DNA of 64,000 nucleotides from an uncultured Eubacteriales bacterium. Its GTDB lineage: Bacteria; Bacillota; Clostridia; Oscillospirales; CAG-272. Under the pieces are notes generated by a model. The model saw only the letters and a program-made list of their open reading frames with translations, ran no database searches and was not told the DNA's origin. The translations under genes were made by a program, and so were the position numbers. The DNA lies in the NCBI GenBank assembly GCA_934373635.1, contig CAKROZ010000002.1:1-64000 (forward strand), read 5' to 3'. Positions within the stretch are counted from its first letter, which is position 1, and each line of letters begins with the position of its first letter. Below, piece after piece: positions 52,501-61,110 of the stretch.

Positions 52501-54637
52501 GTTCACCGTTCTTATACCATTGATAGCTGAAATTCCATTCGCCCTCGCGGTAGCGCGGGGTGACGGTCAGTGTGATCGACTTTGTCGGGTCATACGCCAT
52601 GTCGACACTCTCCGAAGCCTCTACCGTCAAAACAGGCACGTCAGTCACGGGATAGAGCTCCGTATCGGCAGCAGGCATCACGGTATACGTTTTCCCGTCT
52701 GCATCCTTCCAACCGATAATCCTATAACCGTTGTAGGTGGTCGCCTTCACGAAATCGGCAAGCTTCGCTCCCGCAGGGAGGAAGCCGAGCTCGGTCTCGT
52801 CACCCGTGAAGGTGACCTTATACATATCCGTGAAGTTGACGGTGACGTCCAGCCCGATGGTGAGCGTCTCGCTCTCGAGAAAGCTCGCAATGACGCCGGC
52901 AGAATTCTTATATTTTTCGGGAAGGACGCGAGAGAGCCATTCCTCGACATTGAGGTTCTCTTTTCTTTCCTCGGCGCGGAAGGAGCCGTTTCCGCGGTAG
53001 AAGTCGAAGAGTGTCTTCGCCTTCGTGCCTTCGGGAAGGCGAGTAAAGAGGTTGTTGAAAAGGGAGAGTGCTTTCTTGTAGAAACGCTCGGTCTTGCGGA
53101 GCTTCGCGATGATCTCATCGTTGCTCAGATGAGAAACATCATAGATGTCCTTGATATCGTCACGGGAGAGAAGCCCTTCGAAATCGATCTCTTCAAGTGC
53201 GGAGATGATCTCCTCGAAGGTGACATCGTTCACGAGTGCGTAGATGTCGTTTCCGTTGTCCGCGATGTGACCGAAGATGCGATCCTTCCATGCGCTGTTT
53301 TGGAATTTTTCGCTGTTGCAGGCACGGAGGATCAGATCCGTGACCTTCTTCGGAAGATTCAGAGTGATGAAGTGAGTGCCGTCGTCCCGTCTTTCGTACA
53401 CGACGGTATCGGCAACGAGGCGTGCAAGCTTGCGGATAAGGTTTCCGCCGCCGTCAAAGGAGATCGTGAAATCGAAGGTGGAGTCGCCGAAGGCAGATTC
53501 GGCATAGACGCTCCACGTGTGTTTCATCTGTTCGTCGGTGTAATTTGCGATCTCGTCCGCGGTCGGAAGCTCGCGAAGTACCTCACGCAAGGCGTCGGAG
53601 AGAAAATACGTTCCATCGAAAATTTTATGACCGTCAACGGTGACACCTTTCATGGCGGACAGGATCGCTTCGATCAGACGGTCGTCACTTCTGTCATCGG
53701 CGCTCGGGTCGTTCTTCTTTTCCTCTATCTTCGCTTCTACCTTCACTTTGGCATCGGTAATCTGACCGAGAGCTTCGGTTTTCTTTTGTTGAATTTCGGT
53801 GGAGTTGGCTTTCTCTTCGAATTTACCCCTGTATTCTGGGGTATTCTTATTCTGAATGATATGCGCAATCTTGCTGTCGTAGGTTTCCTTCGCCGCGAGG
53901 TAGCTTTCGTCGTCCGCATAGTTTTCCCTCACCGGCTCTTCGTCCCCGTTGTCCTTCGCGATATCGACGGCGATGTCGCGGTCAATCTCTTTATCGAGCT
54001 CTTCCTCGAATTTCGCAAAGACGCGATTCCAGTCGATTTCGGCAAGCTCCTCGTAGGTCACATACCCGAGCTGGATCAGGACGGGGATGATCGCCTCGAA
54101 GTCGATCTGGCTCACTTTGGTGATGCCGCGGGACTCAAGGAAGGCGCGAAGCTGCTTTTCTCTCTCGGAAAGCGCGGTCGTGCCGCCGTCGAGAAGGGGC
54201 GCAAAGTCGGGGAGAGTAACGATGCGAAGCGTGCCTTCCTCCGACGACGATTCGGTCGAGGACGCAGGCTTCTTGATATCGCTGATATCGCCAACAAGCA
54301 TGTGTACCAAGGCGTCGAAGAACTCATCCTTGAACGTGACGAGATCCTCCGCCGTCAGGTCGGCATACGACAAAAGATCCTCCATCTTGAGAACAAGCGT
54401 CATTTGCTTTGTCGTATAATTGTATGTAAGAGTGTACCAAGGAGTATCCTTCGTCCCCTCGGTATCGGACGATCCTCCGCCCGATTCCTCACCGCCCGCG
54501 GAGGAATTCTCTTCCCCGCCCGTCGACGCGGTGCTCCCCTCATACGCGAAGGCCGGGACCGATACGATGCCGAAGAGCATAATCAGTGCGAGGAAAAGCG
54601 CGAGGGCGTGCTTTGCATGTGTGCCGATGGTTTTCAT
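49568..54637 (-). CDS. Giant secreted surface protein with about nine MBG-type modules
   Basis: 1689 residues. Signal peptide at 1-31 (KHALALFLALIMLFGIVSVP, AFA cleavage). A Ser/Gly/Glu/Thr linker (about 34-62) precedes a long helical, charged region (about 75-570). An InlB-like segment (about 600-690), an Ig-like domain (about 690-770) and some nine repeated modules of 75-90 residues (about 770-1540) follow. Modules share a Y(D/N)G or YNxN start, a VSYENA-like strand, DAGTYLAKA and a conserved Trp. This matches MBG-type bacterial Ig-like repeats. The C-terminus has one membrane helix (about 1635-1660), then KKKKKR; no LPxTG is seen. Probably an adhesin or stalk anchored by its own helix. Confidence 0.85.
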   Translation of the reverse strand: MKTIGTHAKHALALFLALIMLFGIVSVPAFAYEGSTASTGGEENSSAGGEESGGGSSDTEGTKDTPWYTLTYNYTTKQMTLVLKMEDLLSYADLTAEDLVTFKDEFFDALVHMLVGDISDIKKPASSTESSSEEGTLRIVTLPDFAPLLDGGTTALSEREKQLRAFLESRGITKVSQIDFEAIIPVLIQLGYVTYEELAEIDWNRVFAKFEEELDKEIDRDIAVDIAKDNGDEEPVRENYADDESYLAAKETYDSKIAHIIQNKNTPEYRGKFEEKANSTEIQQKKTEALGQITDAKVKVEAKIEEKKNDPSADDRSDDRLIEAILSAMKGVTVDGHKIFDGTYFLSDALREVLRELPTADEIANYTDEQMKHTWSVYAESAFGDSTFDFTISFDGGGNLIRKLARLVADTVVYERRDDGTHFITLNLPKKVTDLILRACNSEKFQNSAWKDRIFGHIADNGNDIYALVNDVTFEEIISALEEIDFEGLLSRDDIKDIYDVSHLSNDEIIAKLRKTERFYKKALSLFNNLFTRLPEGTKAKTLFDFYRGNGSFRAEERKENLNVEEWLSRVLPEKYKNSAGVIASFLESETLTIGLDVTVNFTDMYKVTFTGDETELGFLPAGAKLADFVKATTYNGYRIIGWKDADGKTYTVMPAADTELYPVTDVPVLTVEASESVDMAYDPTKSITLTVTPRYREGEWNFSYQWYKNGELLEGEIHATLEVPMTVGEAVYTCVVSVEDGDKTVTGTSGEISVKISPKNILIAAPRWNYASSLTYKGSDYTFVIPALADHPYLNVRYENNTAKNVDTYEVTAIVTPKNENCLVNGKKEVKYSATFRIEPKTISVDLIEWEEETFVYDGETHRPTLRDLDSYSIAGVYEPLADIFLIRDYAGEFASDVLPDGANLYTVTVFLALKDDNPNYRLTASKKVLDWNITPKPLDIDGVKLKEDLFDYDGTEKKVELLADSIPEELLAELDLSTEITATDRGSHSVTVNFTLKAGYNRLNYTFDTSVNISYRIVTAIDPADFTLADAGYVYNGSEQTVPALSFGDYAALVSIAGSEGTLTSTDAGTYRVTYTFALTNSALYRLTSESYTYEWTIAKQKIIVGTLNWNYDPENPFVYNKNTFTVALTNEIENVLVSYENASATDAGTYLAKAILTPVSENYEIVLEDEASTELSWTVKQAVIRIPAPEWSEKNAFEYNENEQHVGLKTELPEDITVEYENAAMTDAGKYLAKATLLAKDKNYRVAIGDTEENTVTLEWEITPRTVIVGTLEWNYTDRSFVFSTDSRSFLITNLPAHVSAVYENNTIGDVGTYTLKATLVADKNYKIQGTEEETFDFKVTPLTVTVNASDLRWTTDAASERYDGTTHTYTLIGVPAHVVIRYTDNASAEIGNYVAKAVLEAESKNYTLVVGGEIPEQAWSIVKGKYDMSGVKFEDRTVEYDGKAKTFTISGKLPAGVSVTYNLSNFKDAGVYVVTATFKGSQNYEEIPSMTATLTITRLQYTVAVDGNDTLIITAPSGLTYTLKFIEKANTEFQDQSFLGIGTLNEQIKLAAAYDIFFTEDGETEIHPEGNFEVKLLIPEALRTKDIKVVHRNDNGKLTDMKATRDGDYMVFTTDGFSVYFLVEATEILSSLWITVIMIALCVLLVLIIILEIVAWRKKKKKRNARKEYPDILKGADPTVFNFGK

Positions 54638-54697
54638 AGCTAATCTCCTCTGAAATTTATAAATCTGCCTTTACAAAATACCGATGTATTTGCCCTT

Positions 54698-54726
54698 ATT
54701 ATAGCATTAAATATAATAAAAATCAA
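54698..54726 (-). promoter_or_regulatory. Promoter of the giant surface protein gene
   Basis: TTGATT (54721-54726), 17-base spacer, TATAAT (54698-54703) on the minus strand; CAGAGGAG precedes the ATG. Confidence 0.8.
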
Positions 54727-54856
54727 GGGGAAATGCGGGATTTTCCGAGCGCGCGCTTTTTTCGTGATTATGCACAAAGGTTTTTGTGTGTTCTGCCGAG
54801 AAGGCGATAGGGCGTTTCGGCGTTCGTGAGGGGGGCGGCGCGAAGGCATGAGGCAA

Positions 54857-54894
54857 AAACCCGCCTCCGACAGGGGGCTGTCGGAGGCGGGTTT
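54857..54894 (-). terminator. Terminator of the second surface protein gene
   Basis: A perfect 17-bp stem AAACCCGCCTCCGACAG with its complement and a 4-base loop, followed on the minus strand by five T. Confidence 0.9.
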
Positions 54895-54900
54895 GGTTGT

Positions 54901-57900
54901 TTATCCTTCCCCCGAGAAGAGGCGGAGAAAGAAATCAAGCACCGCGCGAAAGATCTTCGAAAACCAACCGAAGAGGGTGCCGCCGACGGCGTTTTCCTCT
55001 TTCTCGGGGAGCGGGATGCTTTCATACACCGCGTCATACACAGCGTCGGCGTAGGCGGGTGTGATCTCCTCCGACCAACCGACGAAGGTATAGGAACAGG
55101 AAGCATCGGGTGCGCGGGTCGGGTCGGGGGGCGGGGTCGGAAGCTCACCGTAGACGACCGTATAGTCCTTCACGGGGACTCCACCCACGCGAAAAACAAC
55201 ACGGTACGTCTGTGTGCGTGTCATGGCGAGAATGTCCACGCCGCCGACGGGCATGACAAAGCCTTTTCCGTCATACGGGACGCGGTTCCCCTCTCTGTCG
55301 GTGATCGTGAGGGAAGCGAGCGCGCGTCCTTCCGTCAACCGGTAGGTTAAGGGGATATAGTCTCCCGCGGGGAAGGTCCCGGCGGGATAGAAAAGCGCGA
55401 TCGTCTCGTCGAAAAGCGCGTTGATGCCGTATTCGCAGGCGTAAGTATAAGAGACATTGCTCTCGGCGGAAAACAGGATAAAATCGCCGTCGGATGTAAA
55501 CTTTAGATAGATTTTTTTGCCATTTTGATAGGAGAGGCGGCGGTTCTTTGCCTCGGCACCTGCGGGAAGACGGACATCTGCCGCGACGGCGAAGGATGTC
55601 TCTTCCCCACCATTTTCGAAGAAGAAGCGGAAGGCGGTATCTTCTTTGCGGATGCCGAGGGTAACGGGCATCTCGGTGCGGAGGGCGGAAAGAGCGGTAT
55701 AGGAAAGGGTGAGGGTGACGTCGGCGAAGCAAACGCGTAACTCGCGGGCATCGGGGAACCAAAGATACAGGGACGTGAGCGGAAGAATATCTCCCACCGA
55801 CACATCGAGCGTCAGGATGCCGTCCTCGTAGGTAACGGACGCCGCATTTCCTTCCGCGAGCGGAAAGAGGGGGGCATAGGAGAAGACGGCGGTATAGCCC
55901 GCCTCTCCCGTGACGGGGACAGGGGTCGGTTCGAGTCCTACATAGGTGCGAATGAGATCTCCTTTGCGCCGTGGCTTGGGGGCTTCGTCGAGAGTCGGAA
56001 GCTCGCCGTAACGGAGTTCACGGGTGATGCGCACGCCGTCGACCGTGAAGGTGACGGAATAGGTGCGCGGGGTCTCGCGAAAATGCGGATAGACCGTAAG
56101 AGGTCCCGCGACGGTGGAGAGATCGGCAGGCGTGCCGTCCTCGAGATACCAACCGTCGAAGGTATAGACCGTGGAGACGCTCGCTTCTTTTTGCGGAAGA
56201 GGCGCCGGATAGACCGCCTCCCCTCCGTGCGGGACGGTCAGGGTGAGCTCCCCTTCCTCCGTAAGAAAGGTGACGCGGTATTTCGGCGTGACGGCAAAGT
56301 GCGGATAGACGGTCATATCCTCCTCACATGCGGAGAGGTCGACGGGCTCACCGCCCGCATCCGTCCAACCGTCGAAGGTGTAAATGCCGTTTTCATCCTC
56401 CTCGCGTGCGGGAATCACCTCGCCGTTATAGATGGCGGCGCTCCCGCGGTCGACGGTGGTGCAGAAGAGAACGTCTCCCTCCTTCTCCGAAAGGAACACG
56501 ACGGTCACGGTACGGGAGTCGAAGACCTTCTTATTTACTGTGGAAGAAAAGGTGAGCGAAGCATCGGCATCGGGCGGGTCGCGGTGCGCGAGCGTGCCAT
56601 CCTCCGAAGCGGAAAGGAGACGTCGCTCGCTCGCGGTGAGCTTCGGCGCCGCGGGCGGATCGCCGGGTGCCTCGACCGCATCGGGGGGTGTCGGCTCCGT
56701 GACGGGGGTCGGCGGCGTGGGTTCGGTGCGGGCGGAAGGCGGCAGGGGCTGATAACGATCCGCAGGCTTGCTCCCCGCGGGGTTCTCGACGGGGGTCGGT
56801 GCCACGGGTTCGGCAACCTCGACGGGATAGCCCCCCGCAAGAGGAGTGCCGACCGAGCCGTCGATCTCGGGATAGGTCACATTACCGAAGATCTCGGCGG
56901 GAGTGAGATAACGGCTGGCATAGGCAGAATCCCAGTGCTGAATACGATAGGTCTCGTCGATCTCTGCCGTCTCCTCCAGATTGAGGACGGGGGCGTCCGA
57001 GAGCAGACGCACGATAACGTAAAGCTCGGCGAGAAGAATGACGAATTTTTCGGCTTTTTCTTCTCTAATCAAGAGAGCTCGAACCCGGCGAGTGCGATAA
57101 AGATTATCGAGAGAGCGGAGAAGATTCACATAATTGTTTACAATTTCGGTGTAATTGAGGGCATAATAGTTGTATTTTTCCTCGTCGGTGGCGAGGGAGA
57201 AATAATCCTTCAAGATGGTTCGCAAGCGTTCGGTCGTGTCGCCTGCAAGGGAGATGGCGTAGGGGTCGGCATCGACGATCTTCCCCGAGAGGATTTCTTC
57301 ATTCTCCAACACGGTTTTGACCAAGTTGCCCTGAAGGGAGCCGTAGACGACGCGTCCGCGGAGAGAGAATTTTGCCATGTTCATATAGGCGAGCTGACGT
57401 GTCACCGTGTCGAGGGCTTCGGTATAGAGCCCGTAGGCTTTTAGGTTCTCGTTGTAGGCGGCGAGCCGTTCGAGATAGTCGTTGTACGCCGTCACGCGGC
57501 GATTGTACTCCTCCATCTCGACAAGGTACCGACGATATTCTTCCGCCTCGCGTTCATACTCCTCAAGGTCGGAGAGGTATTTCCGATAAGCGGCGAGCTG
57601 TTCCTTATAGACCGCCTCGGCGGTGAGATAGGCTTCGTAGGTGAGGCGTGCTTCCCGATACTCGCCGAGGGCGAGAAGATATGCGTCATATGCCGTGCGA
57701 TCCGCGTCGTATGCCGCCTTTTCCGCCTCGTAGGCTTCCTGTGCGGCAAGATAGGCGGCACGGATCCGCCCCGCTTCCTCATAGGTGAGGTTGGCGAGGG
57801 CGGCGACGCTTTCCTTCGGGATGGAGAAGGTGGCTTCGTAGGTGACCGTGGCGGAGAGCGAAAGATCTTCCGTAAGGTCTCGGAAGGATGCGGCATAGGC

Positions 57901-58305
57901 ATCCCCTGCCTGCGTGAGCGGTCGTGTATCGCCCGCAGCGGTGGCAGCGGTCGGGATCCATGTGACGGTCTTCCCGTTTTTGGCAAGGTAGGAATAGGGC
58001 TTCGCGCAGATCGTGAGGATGCCGTCGACATAGCGAGCGACAATGGCTTCGGTCGAGATCTTATCCTCGTAGCGGAGCGCCGCGGGCACGTGAACCGAGA
58101 GGTATTCCCGTTCCGTTTCGGAGACGTCGTAGCCGAGGGCATCGAGCACATCGGCACCGCCGAGGATCACGGTCGAGGCGGAGCCTGCACGGGAGAAATC
58201 GCCGTCGAAAGCGTCGGAGGCGCCGAGCACGGGCAAAAGGAGCGCGGAGAACAAAAAGGACATCAGCAAAGCAAGACTGCCGACGATGAGGGGTTTTCGT
58301 TTCAT
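54901..58305 (-). CDS. Large secreted protein: tyrosine-spaced helical stalk, proline-rich region, InlB-like repeats
   Basis: 1134 residues from the ATG at 58305. Signal peptide about 1-29 (IVGSLALLMSFLFSALLLPV). Residues about 180-310 are helical with Tyr roughly every seven positions (AYEAEKAAYDADRTAYDAYL, EEYEREAEEYRRYLVEMEEY), like the alanine-rich stalk of streptococcal antigen I/II. A helical segment (about 320-450) precedes a Pro/Thr/Glu-rich stretch (about 490-560). Two InlB-type repeats follow (YTFDGW with TVYPHF, about 600-770), then two or three beta domains. The last 25 residues are a weak hydrophobic helix, GTLFGWFSKIFRAVLDFFLR. No LPxTG. A surface adhesin or stalk is inferred. 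Confidence 0.8.
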   Translation of the reverse strand: MKRKPLIVGSLALLMSFLFSALLLPVLGASDAFDGDFSRAGSASTVILGGADVLDALGYDVSETEREYLSVHVPAALRYEDKISTEAIVARYVDGILTICAKPYSYLAKNGKTVTWIPTAATAAGDTRPLTQAGDAYAASFRDLTEDLSLSATVTYEATFSIPKESVAALANLTYEEAGRIRAAYLAAQEAYEAEKAAYDADRTAYDAYLLALGEYREARLTYEAYLTAEAVYKEQLAAYRKYLSDLEEYEREAEEYRRYLVEMEEYNRRVTAYNDYLERLAAYNENLKAYGLYTEALDTVTRQLAYMNMAKFSLRGRVVYGSLQGNLVKTVLENEEILSGKIVDADPYAISLAGDTTERLRTILKDYFSLATDEEKYNYYALNYTEIVNNYVNLLRSLDNLYRTRRVRALLIREEKAEKFVILLAELYVIVRLLSDAPVLNLEETAEIDETYRIQHWDSAYASRYLTPAEIFGNVTYPEIDGSVGTPLAGGYPVEVAEPVAPTPVENPAGSKPADRYQPLPPSARTEPTPPTPVTEPTPPDAVEAPGDPPAAPKLTASERRLLSASEDGTLAHRDPPDADASLTFSSTVNKKVFDSRTVTVVFLSEKEGDVLFCTTVDRGSAAIYNGEVIPAREEDENGIYTFDGWTDAGGEPVDLSACEEDMTVYPHFAVTPKYRVTFLTEEGELTLTVPHGGEAVYPAPLPQKEASVSTVYTFDGWYLEDGTPADLSTVAGPLTVYPHFRETPRTYSVTFTVDGVRITRELRYGELPTLDEAPKPRRKGDLIRTYVGLEPTPVPVTGEAGYTAVFSYAPLFPLAEGNAASVTYEDGILTLDVSVGDILPLTSLYLWFPDARELRVCFADVTLTLSYTALSALRTEMPVTLGIRKEDTAFRFFFENGGEETSFAVAADVRLPAGAEAKNRRLSYQNGKKIYLKFTSDGDFILFSAESNVSYTYACEYGINALFDETIALFYPAGTFPAGDYIPLTYRLTEGRALASLTITDREGNRVPYDGKGFVMPVGGVDILAMTRTQTYRVVFRVGGVPVKDYTVVYGELPTPPPDPTRAPDASCSYTFVGWSEEITPAYADAVYDAVYESIPLPEKEENAVGGTLFGWFSKIFRAVLDFFLRLFSGEG

Positions 58306-58389
58306 GTTCTTTTCTTTCTCCTTTCCGTGTTTTTCCGATACGCGAAAGCTCCTCTCGCGTGTTTTTTCAATATGTGAAAGCATCTTTGC

Positions 58390-58409
58390 ATATGCGCGTG
58401 GGCGCATAT
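58390..58409. promoter_or_regulatory. Perfect palindrome in the leader of the second surface gene
   Basis: ATATGCGC / GCGCATAT with a 4-base centre, just downstream of the promoter and about 85 bases before the start codon. It fits an operator or a short RNA hairpin. Confidence 0.5.
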
Positions 58410-58427
58410 AAAAACAAGAACAGTTTG

Positions 58428-58456
58428 AGTATAGCATCCGAAAAAGCAAAAGTCAA
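58428..58456 (-). promoter_or_regulatory. Promoter of the second surface protein gene
   Basis: TTGACT (58451-58456), 17-base spacer, TATACT (58428-58433) on the minus strand. Confidence 0.8.
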
Positions 58457-58522
58457 GTGGGAAAATGTTACGCTTTTTCGTCTCGATGCGATGGTTTGCG
58501 TGGGGGCGTGGTGTTCCCTGCC

Positions 58523-59161
58523 CTATGCCTTCTCGAAGGGGGCCTTTTCCGCCTTCTCTGCGGAATTCGAGGTACAGGGGAAGAGAGCATCGTCGCGTGT
58601 ATCGCGTGCGGGAGGCGGCAGGGGAAGCGCATGAATCCTGTCGTAGGTCGCTTTGAGATAGGCTTTGTTCAGGACATGCTTTTCCCCGTATTTTGCAAGG
58701 TCGGCGAGGACAGTATCGACAAAGAGCATGGTATGCGGGTTGCCCGCGACCTTATTTCCGTAGGTACGGAAGTGGTGGATCGGGAGTCCGGCGTGATAGG
58801 ACGCGCCGGCATAGGTCTTCGTGGCAGCGATCTTATCGCAGATGCACTCGACGGCGTAGACATAGGGCATCTCGGGCGGGACGGCGCAGTCCTCGTCGAG
58901 CCAGTATTCGATATGATGCTTATTGCGTCCCTTGTGATGGAGCCACGCGTAGGAGACGCCCGTGGTACGGCGGGCGACGCCGATGGGCGAGCGGGTGCCC
59001 GTATAGTATTTCACGCTCTCGAAAAACTCGGTGGGCGAAAATTTCGACAAATCGTGAACCAATCCGCGCCATGGGATGCCGCACTTCACGGCATTGACGA
59101 AAACGTGGTGTTTATGCCGCCAGATCAGGGCAAAATGGCGGACTGCATGAGTGATCTTCAT
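58523..59161 (-). CDS. DUF5662 family protein
   Basis: 212 residues. The His-rich pattern is clear: HFALIWRHKHHVFVNAVKCG (about 9-28), RGLVHDLSKFSPTEFFES (about 32), YAWLHHKGRNKHHIEYWLDE (about 71) and VYAVECICDKIAA (about 100). The HD-like HDLSKF and HHKGRNKHH segments suggest a metal-dependent hydrolase fold, but no activity is known. The tail after about 185 is unlike the rest. It has its own promoter and no operon partner. Confidence 0.8.
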   Translation of the reverse strand: MKITHAVRHFALIWRHKHHVFVNAVKCGIPWRGLVHDLSKFSPTEFFESVKYYTGTRSPIGVARRTTGVSYAWLHHKGRNKHHIEYWLDEDCAVPPEMPYVYAVECICDKIAATKTYAGASYHAGLPIHHFRTYGNKVAGNPHTMLFVDTVLADLAKYGEKHVLNKAYLKATYDRIHALPLPPPARDTRDDALFPCTSNSAEKAEKAPFEKA

Positions 59162-59184
59162 AAGAGCCTCTCTTTCTGTCCTAT

Positions 59185-59213
59185 ATTATAGCGTGTCCGC
59201 GCGATTTTGTCAA
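59185..59213 (-). promoter_or_regulatory. Consensus promoter of the DUF5662 gene
   Basis: TTGACA (59208-59213), 17-base spacer, TATAAT (59185-59190) on the minus strand. Confidence 0.88.
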
Positions 59214-59431
59214 GGGACGGGGATTTTCTGCGGAATCTGTCGTTTTCTACCGAAAATATTGAATTTTACACGTCGCAGTCTTTGATTTCTTCCGCTTTTT
59301 TCGGAGAAGAGGGGAGATTTGTCGAGCGGAAGAAAATTTTCTTCGGAATTGTCGGAAAATCGGTTCTTTATCTTTATTTTCTACCGTTTTTCGTATAATT
59401 TTCCGATTCTTGCTCGTTTTTACGTTTACTC

Positions 59432-59460
59432 TTGAAATGACGTGCGGAATATGCTATACT
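59432..59460 (+). promoter_or_regulatory. Promoter of uxaC
   Basis: TTGAAA (59432-59437), 17-base spacer, TATACT (59455-59460). The 350-nt gap 59162-59511 holds this promoter, the divergent one and an inverted repeat TTTCTTCCGC / GCGGAAGAAA near 59285-59342, with no other gene. Confidence 0.8.
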
Positions 59461-59511
59461 ACCTATGAAATCGATCACAGGCAAGATTTATATCCGCAAA
59501 GGAGAGATTTT

Positions 59512-60903
59512 ATGAAAGAATTTATGGGGCGCGACTTCCTTCTCGGCTCTGCCACCGCGGAGAAGCTCTATTACGAGTATGCCGAGGGGATGCCGATCTT
59601 TGACTTTCACTGTCATCTGAATCCGCAGGAAATTTACGAAGACAAGACCTACCGCAGTCTGACCGAGGTATGGCTCGGCGGTGACCACTACAAATGGCGT
59701 CTGATGCGGGAATTCGGCATTCCCGAACGACTTATCACGGGAGACGCGTCGAACGAGGAAAAATTCCGTGCGTATGCGTCGGTCATGCCTTACGCGGTCG
59801 GCAACCCGATTTATGCTTGGACGCATCTCGAGCTTCGTCGCTTTTTCGGGATCACCGACATCCTTTCCCCCGCGACCGCAGACAAGATCTATAAGGAAGC
59901 GGGCGAGAAGCTGAAAACGCTCTCGGCACGGAAAATGATCTTAAACAGCAACGTCAAGGCACTCTGCACGACCGACGATCCCGCCGACTCGCTCGAGTAT
60001 CACATCGCTCTGAAAAAGGAGGGCACTTTCCCCGTCCGTGTGCTCCCCGCGTTCCGTCCCGACAAGGCGCTGAACATCGAGCTATCCTTCTTCTGCCCGT
60101 GGCTCGCACGGCTCGAGGCGGCGGTCGGGTATCCCGTCGACAGCTATGAAAAGCTGAAGGCGGCGCTCGCGGCGCGCGTGGACTTCTTCGATTCCGTCGG
60201 ATGCGTGTGCTCCGACCATGCGCTCGACTTGGTGATGTACGCCCCCGCGACGGACGCGGAGGTCTCGACGATCTTCGAAAAGGCGCTTCGCGGCGAGATT
60301 CTGACCGAAGAGGAGCTTTCAAAATACAAGGGAAATCTTCTCGTGTACCTCGGGCGGCTCTATCACGCGAAGGGATGGGTACAGCAGTACCACATCGGCG
60401 CGCTGCGCAACAACTCCCGCAGAAATCTCGAAAAGCTCGGTCCCGACACGGGCTTCGACGCCATCGGCGACGCGACCTTTGCACCGAAGCTCTCTGCCCT
60501 TCTCTCCGCGCTCGACGGGACCGACGAGCTGCCGAAGACGATCCTCTACTGCCTCAACCCGCGGGACAACGAGGTGCTCGCAAGCATTATGAACTGCTTT
60601 CAAGGGGAAATTCCCGGGAAACTGCAATTCGGCTCGGGCTGGTGGTTCAACGATCAGAAGGACGGCATGAGCCGTCAGATGGAATCGCTCATGCAGGTGG
60701 CGCTCATCTCGAAATTCGTCGGGATGCTGACCGACAGCCGTTCCTTCCTCTCCTACACGCGGCATGAATACTTCCGCAGGATCCTCTGCACGAAGCTCGG
60801 CGCCCTCGTGGAAAACGGCGAGTACCCTGCCGACTTTGAGACGCTCGGCGAGATCGTCAAGGACATCTGCTACCGCAACGCGGAGAAATTCTTCACGAAA
60901 TAA
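59512..60903 (+). CDS. uxaC: Glucuronate (uronate) isomerase
   Basis: 463 residues from the ATG after AAAGGAGAG. An amidohydrolase-like TIM barrel: IFDFHCHLNPQEI (metal-binding H-x-H, about 27-38), TDDPADSLEYH (about 155), VLPAFRPDKALNIE (about 180), CVCSDHALD (about 232), MNCFQGEIPGKLQFGSGWWF (about 362) and SFLSYTRHEYFRRILC (about 410). It converts glucuronate to fructuronate and galacturonate to tagaturonate, feeding the UxuB-like SDR and UxuA at 44.8-46.8 kb. It is a single-gene transcript. Confidence 0.95.
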   Translation: MKEFMGRDFLLGSATAEKLYYEYAEGMPIFDFHCHLNPQEIYEDKTYRSLTEVWLGGDHYKWRLMREFGIPERLITGDASNEEKFRAYASVMPYAVGNPIYAWTHLELRRFFGITDILSPATADKIYKEAGEKLKTLSARKMILNSNVKALCTTDDPADSLEYHIALKKEGTFPVRVLPAFRPDKALNIELSFFCPWLARLEAAVGYPVDSYEKLKAALAARVDFFDSVGCVCSDHALDLVMYAPATDAEVSTIFEKALRGEILTEEELSKYKGNLLVYLGRLYHAKGWVQQYHIGALRNNSRRNLEKLGPDTGFDAIGDATFAPKLSALLSALDGTDELPKTILYCLNPRDNEVLASIMNCFQGEIPGKLQFGSGWWFNDQKDGMSRQMESLMQVALISKFVGMLTDSRSFLSYTRHEYFRRILCTKLGALVENGEYPADFETLGEIVKDICYRNAEKFFTK

Positions 60904-60917
60904 GATTTGACAGAAAA

Positions 60918-60957
60918 ACCACGGAGCCGCCCTGCAAGGACGGCTCCGTGGTTTTTT
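60918..60957 (+). terminator. Terminator of uxaC
   Basis: ACCACGGAGCCG / CGGCTCCGTGGT with a loop of about 11 bases and a run of T. Confidence 0.92.
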
Positions 60958-61110
60958 ATTGATTGGTTTTCCGGCGGTTTGCCGTGGATGTTTTTTATAA
61001 AGTGGGGAGAATAGACCAAGATTTTCTTATTTTTCGCCATTTCAGTGGCGATGTCTGACGAATTTCTCCGCTTTTACGTCAAAATAGTGGCGACGACGGG
61101 GCAGAGGGAC

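Noticed and set aside
49394..54643. Plus-strand ORFs of 953 and 720 residues opposite the giant surface protein
   Set aside because: Antisense shadows: the minus strand has a signal peptide, repeats and a membrane anchor, while the plus-strand readings show no domain and run across a terminator.
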